DNA of 64,000 nucleotides, from contig CM047806.1 of NCBI GenBank assembly GCA_026214975.1, forward strand, positions 100,718,739-100,782,738, given 5' to 3'. Positions 35,141 through 47,187 of the stretch are shown piece by piece (the first letter of the stretch is position 1; every line of letters starts with the position of its first letter). Source of the DNA: Gentiana macrophylla (Eukaryota > Streptophyta > Magnoliopsida > Gentianales > Gentianaceae). The position numbers and the translations under genes are program-made. The notes below the pieces were generated by a model that was not told the origin of the DNA, ran no database searches, and saw only the letters and a program-made list of their open reading frames with translations.

Positions 35141-36308
35141 TCACTCGTATATCAGGTCATCTAACATAAAGACTTCCAATTCAGCGTCATAGTTGCGCTC
35201 TAGGTAATGTTTCAAGTTGTGGCCGTTCACTGTGTAAATCCTCCCAGACTGGTCATCCTTAACTTCACATCCACCTGAATTGAAGACTTTTGTGACGACA
35301 TAAGGTCCAAACCATCTAGACTTCAGTTTTCCGGGAAAAAGGCGAAGTTGTGAATTGTATACCAACACCTTATCTCCGATTGTAAAGGTGCGATTCAGAA
35401 TCTTCTTGTCGTGTTGGAGCTTCGTTCTTTCCTTATATATCTTCGCATTCTCATACGCTTTTAATTTGAAATCATCCAATCTATTCAACTCCAACCATCT
35501 CCTCTCTCTAGCCAAACCTTCATCCATGTTCAAGAACCGAGTAGCCCACATGGCACAATGCTCGAGTTCGACCGGTAAATGACACGACTTCCCAAAAACT
35601 ATCATATACGGTGGCATCCCCAGGGTGGTCCTACAAGAAGTTCTGTAAGCCCAAAGAGCGTCGTCTAGTTTCAAAGACCAATCCTTTCTCATAGGATTCA
35701 TAGTTTTCTCTAAAATTCTCTTTATTTCTATGTTTGTGACATCTATCTGTCCACCTGTTTAGGGGTGATATGCTGCTGCAATCTTATGTCGCAACCCATA
35801 CTTCATCATCTGTTTCTCAAACAACCTATTACAGAAATGACTCCATCCATTGCTAATTATGGCTCTAGGTACCCCAAACGTCGTCAAAATGTTCTTCTTA
35901 AGGAATATCAGGACCAACCCCGGCATCATTTGTAGGTGAGGCCACTGCCTCCACCCATTTGGAAACATAGTCGACTGCTACTAGGATGTAATGATTAGAT
36001 TTTAACAACCTAAATGGTCCTACAAAATCAATTCCCCAAACATCGAATAGCTCCACCACAAGGATACTGTGTAGTGGCATTTCATTCCGCTTCGAAATGT
36101 TACCAATCATCTAACACGAATGACAGGCTCTTGTAAAGTCATACGCGGATTTGAAAATTGTAGGCCAGTAGAATCTGCACTGCAGTACCTTTGCCGCTGT
36201 CTTATCAGGCCCATAATGGCGTCCAGCTTCTCTTGAATGGCAATAGCTCAATATAATTGCAATCTCATCATCATAAATACATCTTCTCAAAATATTTTTG
36301 GGACACAT
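35141..36308 (-). pseudogene. Integrase of element B
   Basis: 36308-36111 is the zinc-binding N-terminus (CHSREAGRHYGPDKTAAKVL, ending CHSC). 36110-35759 is the core ([19 protein letters not shown], then a shift, FGVPRAIISNGWSHFCN). 35701-35141 is the C-terminal part with WAYRTSCRTTLGMPPYMIVF and a GPYVVTKVF block. A frameshift in the core and a stop after HP split it into three pieces. Confidence 0.9.
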
Positions 36309-36479
36309 CTTGTATAGATATGGATCGTTCTAATAATAATGCTTTAGATCTGCAAAGAACTTCTTCTTGTCGATGTTAGTGAATTCCGGTGGTAGGTATC
36401 TTCCTATAAGATAATTTACAATGTTTGCATACAAGAGGTATAACTTCCCCACTCTTGATGTGTTGTGTTTAGGCTGAGA

Positions 36480-37814
36480 CTAAATTGGAGCTACTACTGA
36501 GACGGAAAAAAGTTGTTCGGAAGGGAAATACTCCTCAATCTCAGTAGTCCGCTCTTCTCCCAACAGTGTTAATCTCGACAGGTGGTCGGCCACCTGGTTC
36601 TCAGACCCTTTCTTGTCTTTGATTTCTACATCAAACTGCTGTAAGAGAAGAATCCATCTTAATAATCTCAGCTTGGAATCTTGTTTGGTCAGGAGATACA
36701 TCAAAGCTGATGGTCAGCGAAAATGGTGACTTTAGATCCTACTAGGTAAGATCTAAACTTGTCAAATACGAATATCACAGCTATGAGTTCTTTCTAGGTG
36801 GTCACATAGTTCCTCTAGGCATTGTTGAGGGTACGACTGGCGTAATAAACCGGCTTAAAGATTTTGTCCTCTCTTTGTCCTAAGGCGGCTCCGACTGCCG
36901 TATCACTTGCATCACACATGACATCAAAAGGTTTGTTTCAATCTGGGACTACCAGAATTGGGGCAGTTATCAATAGTCGCTTCAAAGTGTTGAATTACTC
37001 CTTGTCTCCAAAGATGAAAGGTACATCTTTTGTAAGGTCAATGGTCTCGAGATATTCGAAAAGTCCTTGATAAACCTCTTATAGAATCTTGCGTGACCAA
37101 GAAAGGCTCGCAGTGTCTTCAAATTCGTTGGGGTGGCAACTTCTCTATTACTTCGATCTTAGACTTGTCCACTTCCATTACTTTCTTTGAAATCTTATGT
37201 CCTATCACAATTCCTTTCGTAACCATAAAATGACACTTTTCGCAGTTAAGCACAATGTAGGTCTCTTCACATCTCTTCAGCACACTACTCGGGTTATCCA
37301 AGCATGTGTTATATCTATCTCCAAAAACTGAGAAATCATCCATAAATATTTCCAGAAAATATTCCACCATGTCCATAAATAAAGATATCATGCACCTCTG
37401 GAAAGTGGCTAGCATATTACATAATCCGAAGGGAATGCGATTATAGGCAAATGTTCTATAGGGACATGTGAATGTGGTTTTATCATGGTTTTCGGGGGCA
37501 AGGTGTATCTGGTAATATCCAGAGTACCCAACCAAAAAATAGTAAAATGCATGACCGCTCAATCTCTCTAACATCTGGTCGATAAAAGGTAAGGGAAAAT
37601 GATATTTCCGAGTCGCACCGTTCAGTGTCCTAAAATCAATGTAGACTCGGTGTCCAGTAGCTAGTCGGACTGGAATCAACTCATCAAACTCATTAGGTTG
37701 GACTTTGAATGAGCACCACATGAATCGGGCCTACCCACTCGCTATCTGCAATCAGGAAAATGATTCCACTTCCATCATCTTTATAATTTCTTCTTTGACA
37801 ACATCCTTTAATTT
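36480..37814 (-). pseudogene. RT (catalytic part) and RNase H of element B
   Basis: 37721-37119 is a 200-codon open stretch with YIDFRTLNGATRKYHFPLPF, RIPFGLCNMLATFQRCM, and EIFMDDFSVFGD, the Fx DD catalytic box of gypsy RTs. 36704-36480 has the RNase H end ([27 protein letters not shown]). Shifts lie between 37119 and 36704. The first part of RT is on the far side of element E (45973-46147). Confidence 0.9.
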
Positions 37815-38241
37815 TTGGAAAATATTGATCCGTTGATCTCGTAAACTCGTGGCATCTTCTTCTTTTCCTCAAAATCATCTTTTAGGCCTCAAAATATACA
37901 TATTGGCATATTTTGAAATACATGATCACCAAGTTTGGGCGAATCGAATCGAGCTTTCTTTATTGAATCGAGCTTTCTTCTTAATCTTCATCGATCTTCG
38001 TTTAAGCTCCTCATTTAACATGCAAGCGTACTACATTCATGATGATAACATCGTAAAATGTAACATCTCATATTCAAAGATTTTTATCAATGAAACCACA
38101 AATTTGCACTTAACCACTTTTAAAACTCATTTGCTCAATAATTCGATTAAACCGCCTTGATTTCTATGCAAATTATACGAATATGGAGGAAATTGTTATA
38201 AAATATAACATTAGAAATCGTATAAAATCACTTACTAAACA
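37815..38241 (-). repeat. Left LTR piece of element E
   Basis: Shares with 45702-45972 the run from TTGGAAAATATTGATCCG to CATATTCAAAG. It then continues alone to TTACTAAACA, followed by the polypurine tract (complement of ACTCCCCACACTTAGC). Confidence 0.75.
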
Positions 38242-40387
38242 ACTCCCCACACTTAGCTTTTGCTCGTCCGAGCAAAACAAAACAAGAATCAAGGCTCGAA
38301 AAAGATAGACACCTAAACCAAATACAACATATACTCAATAAATCGAGGTTCACCCACGATGTGTGTGCATAGCCATAGAAAACTCCACTAAGTCAAACTT
38401 GAAAATTCAAAGCAAACTAGCTAATACCCCCTTCAAACTAGTGATACTTATAAGATGTACTCTACAAAGCGTGACATATCTGAAAGAATGATAGAATATA
38501 TCTAGGGCCATTACAGATATACTCAGAGGATAATCCACACAACATATATACACACATTATACTTTGGGGATAAGGTATACGATAACTAAGTCCTTAACTT
38601 ATTCATAATAATAAATTTTTGATTTTTTTCTTTCTTTTTTTTTTTCACACTTTTTTTTTTTTTTTCAACACACATCAGAATGAGCTTTTGCCCGTCATAC
38701 TAGAATAGGAAATTTCGAGATAATCCCCTATCTACTCAAATCATAAGGCAGCTTTTTCTCGATGTCATGAGCTTTTGGTCATCATAGTGGTATAGGACAT
38801 TTGAGATAATGCCCTACCGCACTCAAATCATCGACCACCTTTCGACACACACAATTGATTACTTTTTTCGAGATTTTGGCGGCAAGTGGTTAACATGCTA
38901 AAAGCAATTCAAACCCTCTGAGCATAACACCTCAAGCAATGATTTATTTGTTAATTATTGTGCAAGAACATTAGTTATGTTTCACTTATCACATTCAAAC
39001 CTTGAGATATTCACGTTATATCATACTGGATCTAAACATAAACTATTATAAATTTTGATTTATCTAAAAGCTCACAATCGCTTATCGCAAAAATCCTGCA
39101 CACCATGGGAAAACAAGGCGTACCTCGGGGATAGGGGCACAAAGATGATAGACAAAGCAATATCATGGAATAAAGGCAGAAATAAACTACAGACAAAAAA
39201 GGAAAAGATATCTAGGTTACCGCCCTAGTAGGGCTTAATTATAGTCGGGAGCTCGACTAGACAATAAAATTTCAACTCGGGTTAGCTTTGAATTTCCTAT
39301 TCCCTTAGTTGCATAGTAGTTAAACTAATACATGTCACACATTATTTGAAAATTTAAAATGCAGACTAGGTCATGATATGAAATATGTGACAAAGTATTA
39401 ACTATGAGTCTTTTATACCCAGATCCTCAGGGTTATTTCAAATTGTTCTAACAACCTAAATCTAAGAAATGATGCATTTGAATTTTTCTTTGTACTCCTC
39501 GGATTTTCGGATAACCTCTAATCGTTCCTTTAAATGACATTCAAACATTCATCCACGAGACTTGGTGAAACAAAATGAAAATCAATCCAGAAGTATTAGA
39601 AAACTATTATCCAAAGTATGAGTAAAGTATCATGCAAAATGTAGAGTTTTGTTTTTGTTTTTTTTTTTGTTTTTTTTTTATTCAAAGCGGGTTGCCTCCC
39701 GGTAGCGCTTTTGGTTAATGTCGTTTGCTCGACAACCCCAAATTTTCAACCTGGTCAGGCCGGTGGGCCCTCTTTCCGGAATCATTCTTGATTTCCTCGG
39801 GGTCAATAGTATGGATCCCACAAAAACAAAGTCTCGCCAACGTATTGGCCATATTAGTAAACTTCTGTATCACTTAGTTCCTATGATTCTTCTCTTCTTC
39901 TTTTAGGTTTCAGTTCCACAAGTCGAGGTGTATCATCAATAATCACAATATCATCAAAGAATTCACGAGACGTAAATCATCGGGTTCCAAAAATCGGAGC
40001 TGTCTTGACTAGGGACGTCGTTTAGATGGAAAACCACCGTCATTCCTTTTGTTGACCAATATAGTGTTTCAACCGATGACCATTCACTCACGAACAACTC
40101 TCCACGCTTATTTTTCAATTCGGCGGCTCCACTAGGGAAAACACGAGAAATTTCAAGGGGCCGGACCAGCGGGTGCGTAGCTTACCAGAAGCAGATGTAA
40201 CCTATTATTATAAAGTAAAACCCATTCGCCTCTCTTTGAATTCTCTATGCTTGATTTTCTTGTCGTGAAGAAGTTTAGTCCTCTCTCATCGATTCTTGAG
40301 CTCTCGTAGGCTGGAGTCTCGAACTCATCAAGCTGCCACCTGAATCGCAACAATCAGCTTTTCTCTCTGCATATGGGTGTCAGAAGT
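38242..40387. other. Element E 3' non-coding region
   Basis: Poly-T runs at 38635-38665 and 39650-39680. The GGGTTGCCTCCCGGTAGCGC block (about 39690) is one seen downstream of integrase in many plant gypsy elements. No credible ORF. Confidence 0.5.
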
Positions 40388-41274
40388 TCAAGAATTTAAT
40401 AGCCTGTAATGCTCTGTGCTCAGCTCGATTGGCAGGTGGCGTGCCTTACCATAAACCATCTGAAGCGGAGGCGTGCCAATAGGAGTTTTGAAAGGCATCT
40501 GGCCCCAGGCCAGTACATCATCAGGTTTACGGCTCCGACAATCCCCATGAGAGTTCACCGTCTTCTCAAGAATGCTTTTAGGCTTTAAGTTACTTACTTC
40601 AACTTGTCCACTCGTCTGAGGGTGATAAGGGTATGATTTGTGTTTCACCCCATATCGTTCTAAAATCTTTCTAATGGAGTATTGCAGTAGAGTTCCTGAC
40701 CATCACGATGAGAGCTCGTGGACAACCAAACCGTGTAAAAATGTTTTTCCTCGTGAAGCTCTTGACCACCTTGTGGTCGTTCCGCTTGATGTTGCTATTG
40801 CCTCTACCCACTTTGACACGTAGTCAACGCGAGACGATGTACTTGTTCCTACACGAGGATGGAAGCGGTCCATGAAGTCAATACCCCATACGTCGAAAAC
40901 CTCACATTGTTGAATGGGGTGTAGGGCATGTCCATTCGCCGAAAGTTTTGCGCGCTTGCACCGGTCACGGTCTTTTACAAAACTCTCTGTATCCTTAAAA
41001 TTGTCGGCCAAGAGAAACCGGATGAAAAATCTTCGCAGCGTAGTCTTCCTAGCTCCATAATGACCTAGGACACACCTCTACGGAGTAATCCATCCTTACA
41101 ACGCTTGAAGAGAATAAGGTCGTCCCACACATAATAGTTCAAATCGAAAAGAATTTCTTCTTTGCTCGATATGTCAGTCGAATCCAGATATACGCCGCTC
41201 AAGAAGTTTGCAAAAGGTGCAAACCAATGAGAACCTTTTCCAAAGACGGGCGAGAATAACTGCGCACACATCAA
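40388..41274 (-). pseudogene. Integrase of element E, fragmented
   Basis: 41274-41065 includes YYVWDDLILFKRCKDGLLRR. 41011-40703 includes CDRCKRAK-like sequence, [12 protein letters not shown] and [12 protein letters not shown]. 40648-40388 includes YHPQTSGQVEVSN and TPIGTPPLQMVYGKARHLPI. Several single-base shifts separate them. Confidence 0.8.
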
Positions 41275-41399
41275 TAGTCATGGTTGCTCGGTTGGAAAAT
41301 CAATTCCAATCTCATCCGACTCTATTTGATGATCATCGGTCGTCACCGAGACATGTGATCACTACCACATTCTTGCTACCCTTCTTGTCCCGGATATGA

Positions 41400-42080
41400 A
41401 CATCAAACTCTTGTAAAATCAAGATCCATCTCATTCAGATACTTCAATGCGAGAATGAGTACATCCCGGTGTAACTTCCGACCAACCAAAAATAGCTTCT
41501 AAATTTATCCATGGCAAAAACTCGCCAACAACTCCTTCTCAGTTGTTGCATAATTTACTTGTCTTTGGGTTTAAAGTGTGACTAAGCGTAGTAGATAGGG
41601 TTGGAACCACCGTCCACTCTTCGACCTAACACCGCACCATTTGCATAATTGAAGCATCACACATAAGCTCGAAGGAGCTTTCGATCAGGTGCTATAAGAA
41701 TTGGCGAGGTAACCAACTTGTCTTTTAATTCTTTAAACGCAGCTCTTTCACATTCGGGGTAAAAACAAACTTCACATCCTCTCTTAAGAGAGTTGACAAA
41801 GGCTTGGCTATCTTATGTCAACCTCCTCCGAGGTTTGAGCAAACGCTTTCTTTTCTCGGATCTACAGAGATCTTATGCATACAAACGGAGGGACTTATCC
41901 TCGAATATCCTTAATAGTCCACCCGAACGCTCCTCTTATGCTCCTCAAGATTTCTCAATAGCTTTTCCTCCTCTATCGTGGGAGAGTATTATCCTGTGGT
42001 ACACGATTTCCGGGCGAGAGGCAAAGGCGTTTATCTTCTTATACTCTTTATCATTTCACATAATGACTTGTTTTTGTTAG
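41400..42080 (-). pseudogene. Remnant RT/RNase H region of element E
   Basis: 41816-42010 is about 90% like the RT start of element B (45973-46190), with many one-base indels. 41400-41780 translates in pieces to the RT thumb and RNase H. The fingers and palm, including the YxDD box, are missing between, so E could not move on its own. Confidence 0.65.
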
Positions 42081-42599
42081 GTGGGTAAGGGAGATCGGCA
42101 AAGTCTTCCTCGGTAAAGTGCTTCTTTGCCGTCTTATCATTGATTGCTTTGTCTTCCCTATCCTTCCACCTCACATGCTTCGAGAACACAACTTAGATTC
42201 TCGACTTCTTCTCGGCATTCTTCTCTTTATCATCGAAATTCTCAACTTTCACCTTTTCTTGAGAATTTCTTTTCACTTGGATCAATAGTAGTCCCAACAT
42301 CCTTACGAGGAGAACAAAGATCTTCCCCTCCTGCGTCTCTGCTCACGGGAGGGGCTACTGCTTTCCTGGTTGGGTGACCGCCAACCGCTTTCCCACTCCT
42401 CGTTTTATAGCATTCACTCATCTTGACCATAGTTCCATGGTGCGGCGAGATCGGTGCAAGAATTACGGTCATTTTGGACTGATTAACCCCTCGGGGTTCT
42501 TCTCGAAGAAACTCGGCGGTGACCTTGAGGTCGACTTGCTTGCCGCCTGAAAATTTGTCCCATTTGCACCTCCAAATTCCTCAGCGTACTTGTCAGTAC

Positions 42600-43920
42600 T
42601 TAATGCATTTGCCAAGATCTCGAAATGATTGATTTTGATTTTGCGGTGGATTGGTGTTCCATCTTTGGTCGATAGTTGGATTGAAAATTGCTTTGATTAG
42701 GCCTAGGGGCCTGAAAATGATGGGGTTTGCTGCCCTGGAAGGTCACTCCATCGGAAACCAGGGTGGTTCGGTTATAATTGAATCCTTGAGTGTTTTGATT
42801 TCGACCGAAGGTCGATAATTTTGAGAAGTGAATGTATCCACTTCTTCCGAATGCAACAATAGATGACATCGATGGAATGCGTGCCCAACGGTATCATAAT
42901 TTTGGCAAGCGACATTGTTTTGAAGCGACTTTGACTGTGAGATCGGGTCAAGTGGCATTGATTACTACGATGGCCTTGGCCATGGCAATTGTCACACACA
43001 AGACTTTGAACATTCATTGCCGTCACTTGCTTCGTAGTGCGCCAATCGAGCTTTTAGAGGCGTGGTCTCATCTACCTCATACTTCCTGTGATCGAGCTTT
43101 TACGATTGGGCCTTTTCATAGGTAGGGCATAATTATACTTTGCAATATCTTCAAACAACATCCATCCTCATCAGTGTCTTTCTCGGAAATGCACCTCCAG
43201 TGAACTATTCACCATTCCCTTAGTCAATTCGGTCAAACCCTTTGTAGAAAGTGTTGACCAATCTTTGTTTATCCAGCCCATGGTGGGGGCACTTTCTCAA
43301 GAGAGTCTTAAATCGTCTCCACGCATCGTAAAAGATTCCTTCTCGATTGCACAAAAGTGAATATCGATTCGGAAGATGAGCCGTCTTTGCGGGTGGAAAT
43401 CTTGGCTCGAAATTCTTTCTCCAACTCCTCCCACGAAGTAATGGATTCGATTGGTAAGGATTTATACCATTCTTTCGCTTCTCCTTCGGTGAGAAGGAAA
43501 AAGTTTCATCTTTAGGGCGTCCTCGGTGACCCTTTGATTAAAATAGTCCCTTACGATTCTAGAAATGAGTGAATGTGATCGTGCGGGTCCTCAATGGAAA
43601 ATCCATGAAATGTGGAACCTCTTACCAAATTGATTAAAGAAGTTTTGAGTTCGAAATTATCACCGTGATTTGGGAATCACGACCGCAGGATTAACTTTCA
43701 TGTAGATGGCATGGCAAAGTGCGCCAATGTCCGTTGCTCTGCCATTTCTTCAACACAGGCTCCTACTTGAGCTTCTCCTCAGCGTATCCTTCGAGATTGT
43801 TTCCTTCCGTGGTTCCCTTGTCCGTCGGTCCGTGAACCGAAACAAGCGTCTGTTTGGTCGGCGATGGTTCGCTCTATCTCTCGGATTATACAAAAGTGGT
43901 CCCCGTGAGTTCGAGTTTGC
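42600..43920 (-). pseudogene. Gag region of element E with CCHC zinc knuckle
   Basis: 43026-42772 contains CDNCHGQGHRSNQC, a perfect C-x2-C-x4-H-x4-C knuckle of nucleocapsid type. The upstream gag domain (43920-43150) is broken by shifts but keeps blocks matching gag of B near 48200. Confidence 0.7.
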
Positions 43921-44061
43921 ATAAACTACGTTTGGGCACCAACACCTAAATCACGAGGTTTCGGATTTTATCCTTATGCTTCCAGCAGAGTGGGATTCAC
44001 GAGAATCCATCACCCAACCTCAATGATTGAAAGCGTGTTCCGTGTTTCTTTTCTCTCTTTC

Positions 44062-44096
44062 TCGGTAATTACCGAATCCACTCGGTATTTATCGAG
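44062..44096. other. Palindromic words in the leader/gag start of element E
   Basis: TCGGTAATTACCGA (44062-44075) is a perfect 14-bp palindrome, and CTCGGTATTTATCGAG (44081-44096) is near-perfect. TCGGTAATTACGA recurs at 44260-44272, 104 nt from the primer-binding site. Confidence 0.7.
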
Positions 44097-44376
44097 AATT
44101 TTTTTTTAAATTTTTTTAATTTTTTAATTTTTTTAGAATTAAAAAAAAACTATACTAAAACAATTTCTCGAAACGAGTGTCTAAGCGGCGTAAAAGAAAC
44201 AAAATACTATAAAACTAATACGTAAGCGAAGCGAGCGAAAAGAAAATATTTTTTCTCTCTCGGTAATTACGAAAGATTTTTTTTTATTTTTATTTTTATT
44301 TTTATTTTTTTATTGTTTAAGGCTAAAACAGATAACTTAGTTGACAAAAAACCGAAAGCGAAAATTTTCCGTGCAA

Positions 44377-44392
44377 GTCGGCAACGGCGCCA
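44377..44392 (-). other. Primer-binding site of element E (tRNA-Asp type)
   Basis: GTCGGCAACGGCGCCA keeps the last 14 bases of the tRNA-Asp 3' end. It lies just inside the LTR that starts at 44399. Confidence 0.75.
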
Positions 44393-44398
44393 AAAACT

Positions 44399-45972
44399 TG
44401 TTCGCGGTTTTATGCAAAGCAAAAGATAACAAGTAATAAAATAAAACCGATGTCAGCCCCAAGTGCGAAGGCTCGCGGCTAGTGGTGAAACCGGATCGTA
44501 TCCATGAGGACTTATACGAAAAAGAGTCTTTGCCTTCGATTTCTTTTATAAAGTTGATGATTATGATCTCGGATTTTCAATTAACAAACTAAGGTAGCAA
44601 GCGTGAAAAGAAAGGCGATCGTGAAAATTTGTTTAAAGAAAGATTAAAATAACTAGAACACACCATTGATCCACCACCACCACGAAAATAACAAGAAAGA
44701 CACATATTCATTCGTAAGTTCTTGGATTATTATACGCTAAAGAGGCATTTTCCCTTCGGTTCATCGCCTTTTAATTAGTTCACCACTCTCGGTACAACTA
44801 AAGCATTTACGGATCAAAGATATGGATATAAATCCTAATCTAATAACATTCACCCTCAACTTACGTATGTTGGAAGAATATTATCATTCTCCTTCACGGT
44901 AATCTACGAATTCATCAACTTCCGTATCTAAATTCGAATATCATGCAACACACATATTGTTCATACACATTGCACTTAAACAAAGTAAAACATGAAGGAA
45001 GAACAAGAAACTCACTAGAACAAATGAAAACGAAATCCTTGTTTATTCCGGTGATGGTGGCTTCACAACGATGGTTCTAGCTTAGAGACCTTAGCCAATC
45101 ATCCTCGATTATGATTTCAGAATCAGGGCCGTAGCTCCAGCATTACAACAAGACTACTATTCTAATTTATTCTCGCATAACGCCTCTGAGTATTTACATA
45201 AAAGGCAGGAAAAGTAAAAGCTTGGCCAAAAGTGACCAAGGAGGCGCCTTTATGGATGGAAATGAGGGAGTTCTTATAGGGAGAGTTGAGGGAGGTGTAT
45301 AAGGGAGAGGTTGTAGTTGAGGGAGATATTTTTGGGAGAATATGCTAAGGAATATTCTCAAGTTTGTTATAAGCATGTGGGAGGTGATAATGACTTTGCA
45401 TGTGAAGGTGAGGAGTCACTAAAATAGCATGTGGAGTTTGTTATGACTCATCATCATCATCATTAAGGAGCACATGGAGTAACATGCATCAAACTTGGCC
45501 AAAATATCTCCGGTTCGTCCGTAATTCCAGTGATTCGGTAAAAAATCATAACTTGAGTTGTAGACCTCCGATTGGCGTGATTCAAAATGCGTTGGAAAGC
45601 TCATTTTAGTATCTACAACTTTCGTCAAGAACTCTTCCCCTGAAAATGCCTCTAAGTCGGGTAAAATTTCCATCGAAAAACAGGATTTACGGTAGAAATC
45701 GTTGGAAAATATTGATCCGTTGATCTAAATAAACTCGTGGCATCTTCTTCTTTTCCTCAAAATCCATCTTTTAGGCCTCAAAATATAATGTTACGTGGCA
45801 TATTTTGAAATACATGATCACCAAGTTTGGGCGAATCGAATCGAGCTTTCTTTATTCGAATCGAGCTTTCTTCTTAATCTTCATCGATCTTCGTTTAAGC
45901 TCCTCATTTAACATGCAAGCGCACCTACATTCATGATAACATCGTGCAAAATGTAACATCTCATATTCAAAG
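44399..45972 (-). repeat. Right (5') LTR of element E, end missing
   Basis: TGTTCGCGGTTTTATGC... It resembles the solo LTR at 57033-58419 in its first 100 bp. It stops at CATATTCAAAG, where the RT of element B resumes with CAGTCAACCTCC. Confidence 0.75.
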
Positions 45973-46147
45973 CAGTCAACCTCCTCCGAGGTTGAGCAAC
46001 CGCCTTCTTTTCTGGATCTACAGAGATCTTATGCATACAAACGGAGGGACTTATCCCTCGAATATCCTTAATAGTCCACCCGAACGCTCCCTTATGCTCC
46101 CTCAGTACTCTCAATAGCTTTTCCTCTCTATCACGGGAGAGTATCAT
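45973..46147 (-). pseudogene. Start of RT of element B
   Basis: Reads GAFGWTIKDIRGISPSVCMH and AVAQPRRRLTA, then stops at element E. The continuation is LKDVVKEEIIKMME at 37814 and below. Confidence 0.85.
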
Positions 46148-46477
46148 CTTGTAAGTACACGTACTTCAGGCGAGAGGGCAAAGGTTTAAGCTTTAAGTTT
46201 CTTGGTGGCTCTTCCAACGATGACTTAAGTATCCTGCCAGTCAACTGTAAATCAAAGAACTTATGCCATAAAGGTCTATGAATGGGTTCTCTTGTATCCA
46301 CAGAGGATATAGTTCTATTTCCTGCGCATAACCTTCACTGCATCCTGGCCAAGTTGTCTCCTCAGTCTATTCTTCTTCCTTCAACAGCAAGGTCTCCGCC
46401 ACCTCAGGATCTATTGCCAATTGCTGCTGTAACTTCAAATATAGCTCATCAATGTCATCCAGAATGTAACATGGCTC

Positions 46478-46888
46478 TCATTCATCTTGCGTGTATCCCA
46501 TCGTCTTCAGCACATTGAAGACCACAATGTCATCATTCACACTTAAGATTAGCCCTCCTTTATGAATGTCTATCAATGTTTTTCTCATCGCTAGGAAAGG
46601 TCTTCTTAAGTTCAGTGGAACATCACTATTCACTTCCATGTCTAGCACAACAAAATTATCTGGGAACACAAACTTGTCAACCTTAACCATAAGGTCCTCA
46701 AAAACTCCACGGGGTTGCTTCTTAGACCTTTCAGCTAATTGGAGGGTTATTGATGTCTTATTCAGCTCTTTCATGCCTAACTTACAAAAGATAGAGAGGG
46801 ACATCAGATTCACGCTCTCTCCTAAGTCACATAATGCTTTATTTAGGCACAATACACTGATTGTACATGGTATGAGGAAGCTCCTCAA
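46478..46888 (-). pseudogene. Aspartic protease of element B
   Basis: Contains ALCDLGESVNLMSLSIFCKL, where the catalytic D-L-G is intact and the usual A is E, then VKVDKFVFPDNFVVLDM and LRRPFLAMRKTLIDIHKG (usually LGRPFL). 136 open codons. Active-site geometry is largely kept, but the protein is separated from gag and RT by stops. Confidence 0.85.
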
Positions 46889-47187
46889 GATCCTTACATT
46901 TAGGAGGCAGTTTGCATTGAAAAACTACCGAGCATTCCTCATTCGGAAAATGGTCTCAAGGTCTAGCAACTTACTTTTGGTAGAAACTGCTTCCTTTAGA
47001 AACTTTGATTACTTTGGAATTCCAGCCAGAGCTTCTACCAAAGGAATATTGACTTGCAACTTTTTAAACATTTCAATAAACTTTGTAACAAGCATCATCG
47101 CGATTCAGTTTTGACTTTTTATGGGGATAGGGTAAAAAAAGCAGGATTAATAGTTACAGTTCGTGAAGACTTACCTGCTGCTTGTTG

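Larger units (their letters stand above)
37815..45972 (-). mobile_element. Element E: gypsy element without RT core, with incomplete LTR ends
   Basis: Right LTR from 44399 (TGTTCGCGG) to 45972 and left LTR piece 37815-38241 both stop inside the LTR: the left lacks the first about 1300 bp, the right lacks the last about 160 bp. They overlap by about 270 bp of the same LTR sequence. The RT of element B resumes directly on both sides. Interior minus-strand order: primer-binding site (44377-44392), gag (43920-42770), RT start (about 42080-41818), RNase H region, integrase (41274-40388), polypurine tract. The YxDD part of RT is deleted near 41800. Confidence 0.75.

Noticed and set aside
46566..47114. 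182-codon plus-strand ORF as a gene
   Set aside because: It is the antisense shadow of the protease of element B (46888-46478).
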